From NCBI GenBank assembly GCA_934254825.1, contig CAKQMB010000003.1, forward strand, positions 124,001 to 188,000: DNA of 64,000 nt. Reading direction: 5' to 3'. Made by a program: the position numbers and the translations under genes. The DNA comes from an uncultured Clostridia bacterium (lineage in GTDB: Bacteria > Bacillota > Clostridia > Christensenellales > Borkfalkiaceae). Below are positions 17,198 to 25,782 of the stretch, piece after piece. The notes below the pieces were generated by a model. The model was given only the letters and a program-made list of their open reading frames with translations, was not told the DNA's origin and made no database searches. The stretch's first letter is position 1. Every line of letters starts with the position of its first letter.

Positions 17198-18448
17198 ATG
17201 ATAGACTCTGAAAGACTGAAAATTTTAACAGAAAGCGCGAAATACGACGTATCGTGTTCCTCTTCGGGTTCGAGCCGTAAAAACAAGGCGGGAGGACTCG
17301 GAAACGCCGATATTGCGGGTATCTGCCATTCTTTTACGGAAGACGGCAGATGTATTTCTCTGCTTAAAATCTTAATGACAAATAAGTGCATGTACGACTG
17401 TCAGTACTGCGTCAACAGGCGCAGTAACGACGTACCGCGAGCCGAAGCAACGCCCGACGAAATTTGCGAGCTTGTTATGAGTTTTTACAAGCGGAACTAT
17501 ATCGAGGGGCTTTTTCTTTCGTCCGCAATTCAGCATTCGCCGGACTCAACGATGGAAAAACTTCTCGAAATCGTTAAAAAATTAAGAAAAGTCTACAATT
17601 TCAACGGTTATATTCATTTAAAAGGCATTCCCGCGGCAGATAATCAGCTCATCCGAAAAGCGGGCGAATACGCGGACAGAATGAGTTTCAATATCGAATT
17701 ACCGTCCGAAAAAAGTCTTAAACTTCTTGCCCCGCAAAAATCGAAACAAGCCATTTTGCTGCCTATGGGAAACATGGCGGAAGAATACCGCGAAGCAAAA
17801 CGTATAAGATACGGAGGGTTTTTGCCCGCGGGACAGACAACGCAGATGATTGTCGGCGCGTCTCCCGAATCGGACGGACAAATAATACGACTTACGCAGG
17901 CGTTATATAAAAAATATACGCTTAAAAGAGTTTATTTTTCATCGTATGTTCCCGCAAACTACTCCAATTCCAATCTGCCCGTTATGCCCGTCGGACTTCT
18001 TCGGGAACACAGATTATACCAGGCGGACTGGCTTCTGAGATTTTACGGTTTTTCCGCTGATGAAATTTTGGACGAAAACGAAAATCTTTCGGAAGAATAC
18101 GATCCGAAGTGCGGCTGGGCGATAAGACATCCCGAATTTTTCCCCGTAGAAATCAACACCGCTCCGCCCGAAATTCTTTTAAGAGTTCCCGGGATAGGTT
18201 TTAAAAGCGCGTACAAAATCGTTCAGGCGAGAAAATACGCTCGTCTCGATTTTGCTTCTCTTGCAAAAATGCGCGTCGTTTTGAAGCGAGCCAAAAATTT
18301 TATAACCTGTTCGGGGAAATTTTTCGGAACGGAAAATCTTTCTCTTATCAAAAAAGATCTTCTGCTCGAATGCAAAACCGAACCGAAGCAACTTTCTTTG
18401 TTTTCCACGAACGAAGTATCGACAAGCATAATATCCGGGCAACTGTGA
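17198..18448 (+). CDS. Radical SAM protein with helix-hairpin-helix, putative DNA repair/modification enzyme
   Basis: A 416-residue radical SAM protein of the family provisionally named 'putative DNA modification/repair radical SAM protein' (TIGR03916). The [4Fe-4S] motif is C64-x3-C68-x2-C71 in NKCMYDCQYC, preceded by a YDVSCSSSG segment typical of the family. Near residue 325 is a helix-hairpin-helix motif (LLRVPGIGFKSAYKIVQARK), a non-specific DNA-binding element. The ATG at 17198 gives the N-terminus expected for the family but lacks a Shine-Dalgarno sequence; an in-frame TTG two codons earlier lies inside LexA box 2 and is unlikely. The DUF4130 gene follows after 13 bp. The LexA boxes support an SOS-induced DNA damage role. 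The substrate lesion is unknown. Confidence 0.88.
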   Translation: MIDSERLKILTESAKYDVSCSSSGSSRKNKAGGLGNADIAGICHSFTEDGRCISLLKILMTNKCMYDCQYCVNRRSNDVPRAEATPDEICELVMSFYKRNYIEGLFLSSAIQHSPDSTMEKLLEIVKKLRKVYNFNGYIHLKGIPAADNQLIRKAGEYADRMSFNIELPSEKSLKLLAPQKSKQAILLPMGNMAEEYREAKRIRYGGFLPAGQTTQMIVGASPESDGQIIRLTQALYKKYTLKRVYFSSYVPANYSNSNLPVMPVGLLREHRLYQADWLLRFYGFSADEILDENENLSEEYDPKCGWAIRHPEFFPVEINTAPPEILLRVPGIGFKSAYKIVQARKYARLDFASLAKMRVVLKRAKNFITCSGKFFGTENLSLIKKDLLLECKTEPKQLSLFSTNEVSTSIISGQL

Positions 18449-18461
18449 AAATATTCGAATT

Positions 18462-19217
18462 ATGAAAACTTATTTATTTGACGGAAGCAAAAACGGTTTA
18501 TTTACCTGCATTTTTGAAAGCTTTTACAAAAAGGAAACACCCGATGAAATAACCGACGAAGCATGTCAGACGGGACTTTTGGACGAGATTGTGAAAATCG
18601 AAACCGACAATGAAAAAGCCGAAAGAGTTTACAACTGCATTAAGCAATGCAGGACGAAATATATCGTTTCCGATTTGAAAACGGCTTTTAAAAGCGGTGA
18701 CAAAAACCGTTTCGATACGATATTCTATTATCTGAAAACTGTTATCGAAAATAAAAACACAGATATGTCGACCGCTTTTTCGCTTAGCGAAGTTCTTGCA
18801 TTTAACGATCTGAAATCGCGTATATTTTATGAAATGCATCGTTTTAAAGGCTTTTTACGCTTTATGGAGACAAAAGACGGATACTTTTACGCCTGCTATG
18901 AACCCGATAACGATATAACCGAACTGCTCGTTCCGCATTTTAAGGCAAGGCTTCGTTCTCCGTTTATAATTCACGACGTAAAAAGAAATATCCTTGCTCT
19001 GTGTAACGGTAAAGAATATCGCATTGTCTTCGGCGGCGAACAACCTATCACCGTGTTTTTATCCGAAAACGAATGCGATTTGCAAAATCTATGGAAAACT
19101 TATTATAAAAGCATAAATATAAAAGAAAGAAAAAACTTGCGTTTAATGCGGCAATATCTTCCCCGAAGATACTGGAAGCATTTATCGGAAAAACAAGATA
19201 TTATCGAGGATTTTTAA
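18462..19217 (+). CDS. DUF4130 / TIGR03915-family putative DNA repair protein
   Basis: A 251-residue protein of the family that accompanies the radical SAM protein. The N-terminus (YLFDGSKNGLFTCIFESFY) is characteristic. The second half has the DUF4130 features seen N-terminal to UdgX-type uracil-DNA glycosylases: RFKGFLRFME, YACYEPDNDITELLVPHF, WKTYYKSINIKERKNLRLM and LPRRYWKHL. In many bacteria this domain is fused or adjacent to a uracil-DNA glycosylase homologue; none is in this window. It lies 13 bp after the radical SAM gene in the same SOS-controlled transcript and ends at a strong hairpin. Biochemical activity is unknown. Confidence 0.87.
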   Translation: MKTYLFDGSKNGLFTCIFESFYKKETPDEITDEACQTGLLDEIVKIETDNEKAERVYNCIKQCRTKYIVSDLKTAFKSGDKNRFDTIFYYLKTVIENKNTDMSTAFSLSEVLAFNDLKSRIFYEMHRFKGFLRFMETKDGYFYACYEPDNDITELLVPHFKARLRSPFIIHDVKRNILALCNGKEYRIVFGGEQPITVFLSENECDLQNLWKTYYKSINIKERKNLRLMRQYLPRRYWKHLSEKQDIIEDF

Positions 19218-19244
19218 AGGTTTTACGATATTCGTAAAACCTTT
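19216..19244. terminator. Terminator between convergent genes
   Basis: A 13-bp perfect stem (19216-19228 with 19232-19244) and 3-nt loop, ending in TTTTCTC on the plus strand. It serves the SOS operon and probably also the convergent epimerase gene. Confidence 0.85.
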
Positions 19245-19249
19245 TCTCT

Positions 19250-20125
19250 TCATAAAATCGTTATCGACATATCGGTTTTGAAAACCCTGCCGACGTCGAC
19301 GATTCCGATATTTTCTTTTTTTGTAAGGTCTTCCGTCTTGCCTTCTTTGGACGGAAGATTTGCCCACGGTTCAATGCAAACATAAGGCGCGTCGGTTTTC
19401 GGAGCATGCCAGAATCCCACGAAAGGCATATCGGGAAACTCCACCTTAACTCCTTTTAAACTGCCCTTCTTTTTTAACGTAACGCTTCTTGCGATATCTC
19501 TGAGAACAACCGCGTCATCGTCGAAAAGCGAATGATCAAGTCCGAACGAATAATTCTCGTCAATTTTAAACGGAACCGTTTTATCCGCCATAAGATACGT
19601 TTCACCGAGAAGTTCTCTCAACGGTTTACACGGCGAGTCGAATTCGATTTCGTAATCCTCGAAATTCCCGCCCGCAAACGGAACGTTAAATCCCGGATGC
19701 GCGCCGAGCCCGAAATACATCTTTTCGTCGCCCGTATTCTGAACCGAATATGAAACGATAAGCTTGTTGTTTTCAAGCTTAAAAGATATTTTGAATATAA
19801 AAAAGAAAGGATAAGACGGTAAAGTTTCGTCGTCCGAACTTATATTGAAAGTCATTTTATCGCTGCTCTTCTCGCAAAGATAAAACTTTTTGTTTCTCGC
19901 AAAACCGTGCCTTTCAAGCTCGTAAGTTTTACCGTCGTAAATATATTTTCCGTCGTAAAGTCTGCCGACTATCGGAAACAGATTGTAAGCTCTGCCTTTC
20001 CAATATTTCGGATCGCCTTGCCATATAAATTCCGTTTCGGCTTTTTTATGATAAATCGATTTAAGCTGCGCGCCGATATCTTCCACGGCAACCGATAAAT
20101 ATTCGTTTTCTATCGTGTAAATCAT
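19250..20125 (-). CDS. Aldose 1-epimerase family protein (LacX-like)
   Basis: A 291-residue galactose-mutarotase-fold protein. The motifs FIWQGDPKYWKGRAYNLFP, GLGAHPGFNVPF and VCIEPWANLPS match the aldose 1-epimerase family branch that includes LacX and YeaD-like hexose-phosphate mutarotases. The GAHPGF histidine is the conserved catalytic-type residue. It acts in the cytosol, with no signal peptide. It is preceded by a zinc-ribbon membrane protein gene 18 bp away and ends at the shared terminator. The exact sugar cannot be predicted. Confidence 0.88.
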   Translation of the reverse strand: MIYTIENEYLSVAVEDIGAQLKSIYHKKAETEFIWQGDPKYWKGRAYNLFPIVGRLYDGKYIYDGKTYELERHGFARNKKFYLCEKSSDKMTFNISSDDETLPSYPFFFIFKISFKLENNKLIVSYSVQNTGDEKMYFGLGAHPGFNVPFAGGNFEDYEIEFDSPCKPLRELLGETYLMADKTVPFKIDENYSFGLDHSLFDDDAVVLRDIARSVTLKKKGSLKGVKVEFPDMPFVGFWHAPKTDAPYVCIEPWANLPSKEGKTEDLTKKENIGIVDVGRVFKTDMSITIL

Positions 20126-20143
20126 ATTAAAATATCAATCCTT

Positions 20144-21169
20144 TTACTCTTCGACGTAATTCGCAAAGAATTTGTTTTCGAGTAAAAATTTGTTAATCTC
20201 TTCGTTATCCAAAGCGATAAGACTGTCCAACAACGACGCCAGATCGGTCGACATGGAAACGGGCGTTTCGCCGTCTGCAAATCTGTCAGACAATTTCTGC
20301 ATATTCGCATAAACCGCCACGACTTTGCTTTCGTCGCCGTCGGTTTCGATTTTATCGAGATAATCGAATAAATCGAGAAGGGCGTTGAATGCGGTCACCG
20401 TGTCACGCGCCATAAACCATATTCTGAAAAAGACATAGCCAGCAATAATAAACGGAAAACCAATAAGCGTCCACGCCCCGCCTTTCGTCACGATAAACAT
20501 AATAATCGAAAGAGCAAGCCCCAAAACAAACGAAATCGGAAACAAAATTACAAACAATTTCTGTCTTTTTTCCTTTATATCGAATGTCGGCAACAGATCT
20601 TTCAGACTCTTTTCGAGTTTATTTCTTTTTACCGATTTTTCCTCTTTGTGATACTCTTCGAGTTCGCCTTCCGAAAGCTGACGTTTGAGATAATACGGTC
20701 TGTAAATCTGTTTAATCTCTTTTTTCCCGTCCTGATCGGCAAGCGCGATCGCTTTATTGATATATTCCTTATGCGACTCGTCTTTTAAATCGGTGTAATT
20801 GCGGGTTTTTACGGCAACCATAGCCATAAAGACTTTATAGTCAGAATCGGTCAGTTCGAGAGCTTCCAGAACCTTTTTTTCCGCGTTTTCAAAGTCTCCG
20901 AGCCCGATATACCCGTACGCCTCGTCCAAAAGAAGCATTTCTTTGTGATAATCGCTTCCGTGAGCCTCTTTAAACTCTTCTTTTGTCGCATGTATCGTCG
21001 AATAATACTTCTTTGCCCGAACGGAAGAACACTGTTCCTTGCATTCGGGACAAACAAAAGTATCGGGCGAAAAGTTATCGATATGAAACTCCGCCCCGCA
21101 GTTCGGGCATCTCGCGTTTAATTCTTTGTCGTTAAATTCTTTTTCGTTCAAATCTTTTTCTTCACTCAT
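20144..21169 (-). CDS. Zinc-ribbon protein with two membrane segments, unknown function
   Basis: A 341-residue protein. An N-terminal zinc ribbon is formed by CPNC (C21, C24) and CPEC (C40, C43). A central helical section of TPR-like character (YGYIGLGDFENAEKKVLEAL) is followed by a hydrophobic hairpin around residues 205-252 and a helical C-terminal domain. The first 18 residues are a low-complexity repeat of Asp/Glu-Leu-Asn units. It starts 20 bp after guaA with no obvious Shine-Dalgarno sequence, so the start is uncertain. I do not recognise a named family. Confidence 0.7.
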   Translation of the reverse strand: MSEEKDLNEKEFNDKELNARCPNCGAEFHIDNFSPDTFVCPECKEQCSSVRAKKYYSTIHATKEEFKEAHGSDYHKEMLLLDEAYGYIGLGDFENAEKKVLEALELTDSDYKVFMAMVAVKTRNYTDLKDESHKEYINKAIALADQDGKKEIKQIYRPYYLKRQLSEGELEEYHKEEKSVKRNKLEKSLKDLLPTFDIKEKRQKLFVILFPISFVLGLALSIIMFIVTKGGAWTLIGFPFIIAGYVFFRIWFMARDTVTAFNALLDLFDYLDKIETDGDESKVVAVYANMQKLSDRFADGETPVSMSTDLASLLDSLIALDNEEINKFLLENKFFANYVEE

Positions 21170-21189
21170 ATATTTTTATGCGCGGAAAA

Positions 21190-22722
21190 TTATTCCCACT
21201 CGATAGTTGCCGGCGGCTTGGATGTGATATCGTAAACGATACGGTTTATATCCTGAACCTCGTTTACGATTCTCGTAGAAATTTTTTCGAGAACGTCGTA
21301 AGGTATTCTCGCCCAGTCGGCGGTCATTCCGTCAACGCTCGTAACCGCTCTTAACGCAAGCGTATAGGAATATGTTCTGCTGTCGCCCATAACGCCGACG
21401 GAACGGCAATTCGTAAGTACCGCAAAGTACTGCCAGATTTCTTTGTTCAAGCCTGCTTTTGCTATTTCTTCTCTGTAAATGTAATCCGCGTCCTGCAACA
21501 CTTTGATTTTTTCTCTCGTGATATCTCCGATAATTCTTATCGCAAGCCCGGGACCCGGGAACGGCTGACGCATAACGATATCTTCGGGAAGTCCGAGTTC
21601 GAAACCGACTTTTCTTACTTCGTCTTTGAAAAGATCTCTCAAAGGCTCGATTATTTCCTTGAAATCCACAACGTCCGGAAGTCCGCCTACGTTATGATGC
21701 GATTTGATAACCGCGCTCTTTCCCTTTCCGCTTTCGATTACGTCGGGATAAATCGTACCCTGAACGAGATAATCGACTTTGCCGATTTTCTTTGCTTCGT
21801 CTTCGAAAACTTTAATGAATTCCGCGCCGATAATCTTTCTTTTTGCTTCGGGTTCGCTTACGCCCGCAAGCTTATCCAAAAATCTGTCCGCAGAATCGGA
21901 TTTTATGAGATTCATTCCCCTTTCGGTTTTGAAAACTCTGTAAACGTCCTCGGCTTCATTCTTACGAAGAAGACCGTGATCAACGAAAATACATGTAAGA
22001 TTATCGCCGACGGCTCTGTGAACAAGCGTTGCGGCAACCGCGCTGTCGACGCCGCCGCTCATTGCGCAAAGGACCTTTTTATCTCCGACTTTTTCCTTGA
22101 TTTTCGCAACCTGTTCGGCAACGAAATTCGCCATAGTCCAATCTCCCGAAACATGACAAACGTTATAAAGGAAATTTCTGAGAATCGTCGTACCCTGTTT
22201 TGTATGCATTACCTCGGGGTGGAACTGAACGCCGTAAAAATTACGGGATTCGTCTTCCATTGCCGCAACGGGACAAGTAGCCGTTTTTCCGATAATTTTA
22301 AAACCTTTCGGCGCAACGGAAACATAATCCGTATGGCTCATCCAGCAAACGTTATTTTTATCGACGTTTTCGAATATTTTACTATCGTAATACTCAATAT
22401 CGCTTTTACCGTACTCTCTCGTCGTTGCGCTTTCGACCTTTCCTCCGAGGGTATAAGCCATAAGCTGCGCGCCGTAGCAAATACCGAGAACGGGAATACC
22501 GAGTTTGAATATTTCGGGATCGATGTGCGGTGAATTCTCGTCGTAAACACTGTTCGGTCCGCCCGTAAAAATAATTCCCTTAGGGGCATACTCCTTAATT
22601 TCTTTCACGGTCATATCGCAAGGTTTTAAGTCGCAGTAAACGCTCTGCTCTCTTACTCTTCTTGCGATCAACTGATTGTACTGTCCTCCGAAATCAAGAA
22701 CCAAAACTCTTTCGTGCTGCAT
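21190..22722 (-). CDS. guaA: GMP synthase (glutamine-hydrolysing)
   Basis: A 510-residue bifunctional GMP synthase converting XMP to GMP with glutamine. The glutamine amidotransferase domain has the nucleophile C82 in GICYGAQ and the catalytic pair in QFHPEV. The ATP pyrophosphatase P-loop is SGGVDSAV, and the C-terminal dimerisation domain includes MRQPFPGPGLAIR and the end SKPPATIEWE. Full length. It lies 15 bp downstream of a small membrane-anchored protein gene and may share its promoter; no purine riboswitch is visible in the gap. Confidence 0.98.
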   Translation of the reverse strand: MQHERVLVLDFGGQYNQLIARRVREQSVYCDLKPCDMTVKEIKEYAPKGIIFTGGPNSVYDENSPHIDPEIFKLGIPVLGICYGAQLMAYTLGGKVESATTREYGKSDIEYYDSKIFENVDKNNVCWMSHTDYVSVAPKGFKIIGKTATCPVAAMEDESRNFYGVQFHPEVMHTKQGTTILRNFLYNVCHVSGDWTMANFVAEQVAKIKEKVGDKKVLCAMSGGVDSAVAATLVHRAVGDNLTCIFVDHGLLRKNEAEDVYRVFKTERGMNLIKSDSADRFLDKLAGVSEPEAKRKIIGAEFIKVFEDEAKKIGKVDYLVQGTIYPDVIESGKGKSAVIKSHHNVGGLPDVVDFKEIIEPLRDLFKDEVRKVGFELGLPEDIVMRQPFPGPGLAIRIIGDITREKIKVLQDADYIYREEIAKAGLNKEIWQYFAVLTNCRSVGVMGDSRTYSYTLALRAVTSVDGMTADWARIPYDVLEKISTRIVNEVQDINRIVYDITSKPPATIEWE

Positions 22723-22737
22723 AATTATCCTCTCTTT

Positions 22738-23376
22738 TTAATCATTTGTATCGGTAGTGACGGAGTCGTCCGCCCTGATGTCGAATTTATCCACGATTTT
22801 CTGAATATCGCCGTTAAGCTCGTCGGCTCCCTTTTCAATCGCCTCTCCGTATCTGATATATCCCCAATAAACGCTTACGGCAAACGCTTTGTCGTTTCCG
22901 TCGGAAGCAATTCTCACGATGTGATAAAGAGAACAATCTTCGGTATACTCGTCCGACGTTTTAAAAGCAATTTCCACGGCGTTCTTGTTAAGTCCGAGCG
23001 TGCGCGCGGCTTCTACTATTCTTATCGAGTAATAGTCGTAAAGACTGCGCTCGTCACCCTTCTGCTCCTTGTCGGAAAGCCGTTTGAGTTCGGACTTATT
23101 GTCGACCACGAGCGCGGAACCGTATTCGTTGATTTTAACTTCGTCTTCCACGGAAATGGCAAGATCGATAAAATCTTTCAGATCGTCGAAAGTCTTACCT
23201 TTCGTATTGTACTGTCTTTCGTAAAGCCTTACGGCATTGCTTTTCGAACCGAAATCGTAATAAATTTTTCCCATTGTTTTGGGAGATATTATCACGATAA
23301 GCGAGAACGTAACGACAGCCGCCGCTATAAGAGAAACAATTGTTATAATCGCTGTTTTCAAAATCGTTTTTTTCAT
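22738..23376 (-). CDS. Membrane-anchored extracytoplasmic protein, unknown function
   Basis: A 212-residue protein with one N-terminal membrane segment (about residues 8-30) and a mainly helical, charged outer domain rich in Asp, Glu and Lys. No lipobox is present. The outer part contains repeated helices reminiscent of TPR (LYDYYSIRIVEAARTLGLN), but no catalytic motif. It is served by a clear promoter, with AAGGTT before the ATG, and lies 15 bp upstream of guaA. I do not recognise a family. Confidence 0.65.
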   Translation of the reverse strand: MKKTILKTAIITIVSLIAAAVVTFSLIVIISPKTMGKIYYDFGSKSNAVRLYERQYNTKGKTFDDLKDFIDLAISVEDEVKINEYGSALVVDNKSELKRLSDKEQKGDERSLYDYYSIRIVEAARTLGLNKNAVEIAFKTSDEYTEDCSLYHIVRIASDGNDKAFAVSVYWGYIRYGEAIEKGADELNGDIQKIVDKFDIRADDSVTTDTND

Positions 23377-23394
23377 TTTTCAACCTTCGTTAAT

Positions 23395-23423
23395 ATTGTA
23401 CCATACGATAAAATAAAAATCAA
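23395..23423 (-). promoter_or_regulatory. Promoter upstream of the 22.7 kb gene and guaA
   Basis: Minus-strand TTGATT (23418-23423) and TACAAT (23395-23400), 17-bp spacing. Predicted transcription start is about 10-15 bp before the ATG at 23376. Confidence 0.75.
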
Positions 23424-23479
23424 CTTTATATCATTATGAAATCGTTTAGTTCATAAAATAATCACGAGGAAAGCCATAA

Positions 23480-24133
23480 ATGAAAAAAATTATTACATTC
23501 TTTTTAGCTATTCTGTTTCTCTTTTCCGTATCGTGTTCCGAAAACGACGGAACCGAAAAAAGAGTAAGCCAGTTAAGATACGATATTCTCTGTTCCTTTT
23601 CCGAGGATTACGAAATATACGCCTATAAAGAACTGAGCGAGTTGCCGCTGAAAAACGACGGCAAGGTCGGCGAGCAAAAAAACGTTCTGACGTTTAAAAT
23701 CGTTTTCAGAAAGGAAATGTCTTTAAAATCGAGCCCCGTAATTCAGTTTTCTTTAAACGGAATAACTTACAGAAAAGAATTCGAATACAGACCTCTTTCC
23801 AATTACGTTTCCTGCTTTGTAATTCTTCCCTCTATGCCCGAAAACAAACTCGACGTAACGATCGATTTCGATTCCGTAAAGCAAACCCACACGCTTTTAA
23901 CCGTGAAAAACAAAAAAACCGTTTCCGAAAAGGAAGTTTTAAGCTTTCTTAAAAATACGGACGACGGCGACGCGCGGAAAATTCTCGACGACGAAAAAGA
24001 ATACGAGATAAGAATACGTCTTATTTATTCCGACGGTTTTAACTGCTATTTCCTCGGATTATACAACGAGGACTCGTCCGTGAATTTTCTTTTGGACGGC
24101 GAAACGGGCGAACTGCTTGCAAAAAAAATCTGA
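23480..24133 (+). CDS. Lipoprotein of unknown function
   Basis: A 217-residue lipoprotein. The signal peptide ends with FSVSC, cysteine at residue 19. The mature part has beta-rich sections (FSLNGITYRKEFEY, LDVTIDFDSVKQTH), and the last 35 residues (FLGLYNEDSSVNFLLDGETG) resemble the ending of PepSY-like or YcdB-like domains. GAGGAAAG precedes the ATG. It is divergent from the guaA-side promoter and ends 64 bp before rubrerythrin. Confidence 0.65.
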   Translation: MKKIITFFLAILFLFSVSCSENDGTEKRVSQLRYDILCSFSEDYEIYAYKELSELPLKNDGKVGEQKNVLTFKIVFRKEMSLKSSPVIQFSLNGITYRKEFEYRPLSNYVSCFVILPSMPENKLDVTIDFDSVKQTHTLLTVKNKKTVSEKEVLSFLKNTDDGDARKILDDEKEYEIRIRLIYSDGFNCYFLGLYNEDSSVNFLLDGETGELLAKKI

Positions 24134-24197
24134 AAAAATTGTCGAAAAAGAATAAACGGCTGAATTCTGCCCAAGATAATAGCAAAGGAGGAAACAA

Positions 24198-24776
24198 ATG
24201 GAGTTCGACAAAACGCAAACATTCAGGAATTTAGCCCGTAGTTTTGCAGGAGAAAGTCAAGCGGGATTAAGGTATCAGTTTATCGCTCAACTCGCAACGA
24301 AGCAAGGCTACAAAACTCTTGCGGACGAAATAAAATATATCGCGCATAACGAAACCGCTCATGCTAAGGCTTTTTTCGATCAGATAAACAAAAAAAACGG
24401 AAATACCGATAACATCGAGATTTCGGCAGGCTACCCCTTTGAAGGCAATACTATCGAAAACGGTCTTTTGACGGCTGCCGATGCCGAAGAAGCCGAAGTC
24501 GGGATTTACCGGGAATTTTCGGCGACGGCGGAAAAAGAGGGGTTTAAGGACATTGCGGATCTTTTTTTAAGAGTTGCGGACGTTGAAGGTCATCACGAAA
24601 TTATTTTCAGATACCTTTACGAAAACTTTAAAAACGGAACTTTGTTTTTAAACAAAGAAAACGTTACTTACGAATGCTCCAACTGCGGTTTTAAATTCAC
24701 GGCAAAACAAGCTTTCAGCGTATGTCCGTTGTGTAAAGTCAGCCAGGGTTTCGTAAAGTTGCAACTCCCGAAATAA
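24198..24776 (+). CDS. rbr: Rubrerythrin
   Basis: A 192-residue rubrerythrin that reduces hydrogen peroxide in anaerobes. The N-terminal ferritin-like diiron domain has the ligand pattern E20 (AGESQAG), E52-x2-H55 (HNETAH), a later glutamate pair in EAEVG, and VEGHHE. The C-terminal rubredoxin-like iron site is formed by CSNCG and CPLC. AAAGGAGG lies seven bases before the ATG. It fits an oxygen-defence role alongside Hsp33. Two micro-ORFs follow immediately. Confidence 0.96.
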   Translation: MEFDKTQTFRNLARSFAGESQAGLRYQFIAQLATKQGYKTLADEIKYIAHNETAHAKAFFDQINKKNGNTDNIEISAGYPFEGNTIENGLLTAADAEEAEVGIYREFSATAEKEGFKDIADLFLRVADVEGHHEIIFRYLYENFKNGTLFLNKENVTYECSNCGFKFTAKQAFSVCPLCKVSQGFVKLQLPK

Positions 24777-24782
24777 AAAGCC

Positions 24783-24881
24783 ATGAGAAAGTCAACAGAA
24801 AAAAATTGCACTAAAAACACCAAATCCGTTAAAACTAAAAATTGCGGAAAGAATTGTTCCGGCACCAAAGATTGCCACTGA
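24783..24881 (+). CDS. 32-residue cysteine-containing micro-ORF
   Basis: A 32-codon frame starting 6 bp after the rubrerythrin stop. The peptide is strongly basic (about ten lysines) and has four cysteines, the last three as NCGKNCSGTKDC, followed by a terminal histidine. Its TGA stop shares one base with the ATG of the next micro-ORF. There is no separate Shine-Dalgarno sequence, so it would depend on coupling to rubrerythrin translation. A metal-binding role is a guess from composition only. Confidence 0.45.
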   Translation: MRKSTEKNCTKNTKSVKTKNCGKNCSGTKDCH

Positions 24882-25018
24882 TGAACAAGAATAAAAAAAA
24901 TCCGAAAAGGATCGATCACGATAAAATGAAATCGTCCTTCGACGTACTCGGAAGTTACACCGGAAGTTATTTAACAGGCGATAACGAAGACCCCGTACAG
25001 GACGTTGACGATTTATAA
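24881..25018 (+). CDS. 45-residue acidic-tailed micro-ORF
   Basis: A 45-codon frame whose ATG overlaps the preceding micro-ORF stop (TGATG). The peptide has a basic start (NKNKKNPKRIDHDK), a central FDVLGSYTGSYLTGD, and an acidic end (DPVQDVDDL). Composition is regular and codon use resembles neighbouring genes. A strong terminator stands 30 bp downstream, so it would be the last cistron of the rubrerythrin transcript. I have not recognised a family. Confidence 0.55.
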   Translation: MNKNKKNPKRIDHDKMKSSFDVLGSYTGSYLTGDNEDPVQDVDDL

Positions 25019-25047
25019 AGATTTTATTTCTCTTTTATTATTTTTTG

Positions 25048-25079
25048 CGGGCGGAACGCTTTATTAAGCGTTCCGCCCG
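25048..25079 (+). terminator. Strong intrinsic terminator of the rubrerythrin transcript
   Basis: A perfect 14-bp GC-rich stem (25048-25061 with 25066-25079), TATT loop, followed by TCTTTTTTT on the plus strand. Confidence 0.95.
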
Positions 25080-25132
25080 TCTTTTTTTAATCGGTTTATA
25101 AAGTTTTATCCGAATGTTTTGCCCGTTTTCGC

Positions 25133-25771
25133 TCAATCGAAATCGGGATTATTCTTCTTTAAAACCCAATATTTGACAACGGCAACCCCCTGAACGACAG
25201 ACGCGGCAACAAGAACAAGCGCGGGAATAATTGCCAGCGAACGCATCGAACAAAGGGAATTTCCGCCGCAAAACTCCGACAGAATTCTCGATTTATTCAT
25301 ACCGAGCGCGATAGCAAAACATATTATAGTCATAACTGCGGACGCAATCGTAAAAAGCTCCGAAATAAACGATAATTCCTGTCTTTTTGTGAAGAATACC
25401 ACAAAGCAAAGCGCCGAGGAAACGATCGTTAAACAAAGTGAGATAAGCGCAATCGAAGCAAGCGGCACGCAATAACTTTTCGCGAAATAATAAAATATAT
25501 TCATATCGCCGTAAACCGCAACATTTGCGGAAGTATATTTTTTAAGCGTTAAAGCGTTTAATACCGCGGAAAACCCGCTTACACTCCTCTCCACGCCAAC
25601 GGCGGGATTAGAATTATAAATATAAACCCAGTTAAAGAAATAACCGAATATCGATACCGTGCAGATTATTGCCGCAACAAGATACAGCGGTAAAATTCTA
25701 TCGCGCGATTCTTTATATTGATTTATGAGATTTTCTCTTTGTCTTTTTTCTTTTTCTCTTTTGTTAGCCAT
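25133..25771 (-). CDS. Four-helix membrane protein, last gene of the zinc operon
   Basis: A 212-residue protein with a highly charged first 22 residues and four hydrophobic segments at roughly residues 27-48, 90-115, 120-145 and 172-195. The segment after the first helix carries a predicted outer loop (VYIYNSNPAVGVERSVSGF). No family was recognised. It follows the YcgQ-like lipoprotein gene by 11 bp in the same orientation and has AAAGGAG before its ATG, so it probably belongs to the zinc importer transcript. Confidence 0.6.
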   Translation of the reverse strand: MANKREKEKRQRENLINQYKESRDRILPLYLVAAIICTVSIFGYFFNWVYIYNSNPAVGVERSVSGFSAVLNALTLKKYTSANVAVYGDMNIFYYFAKSYCVPLASIALISLCLTIVSSALCFVVFFTKRQELSFISELFTIASAVMTIICFAIALGMNKSRILSEFCGGNSLCSMRSLAIIPALVLVAASVVQGVAVVKYWVLKKNNPDFD

Positions 25772-25782
25772 TTTTATCTCCT

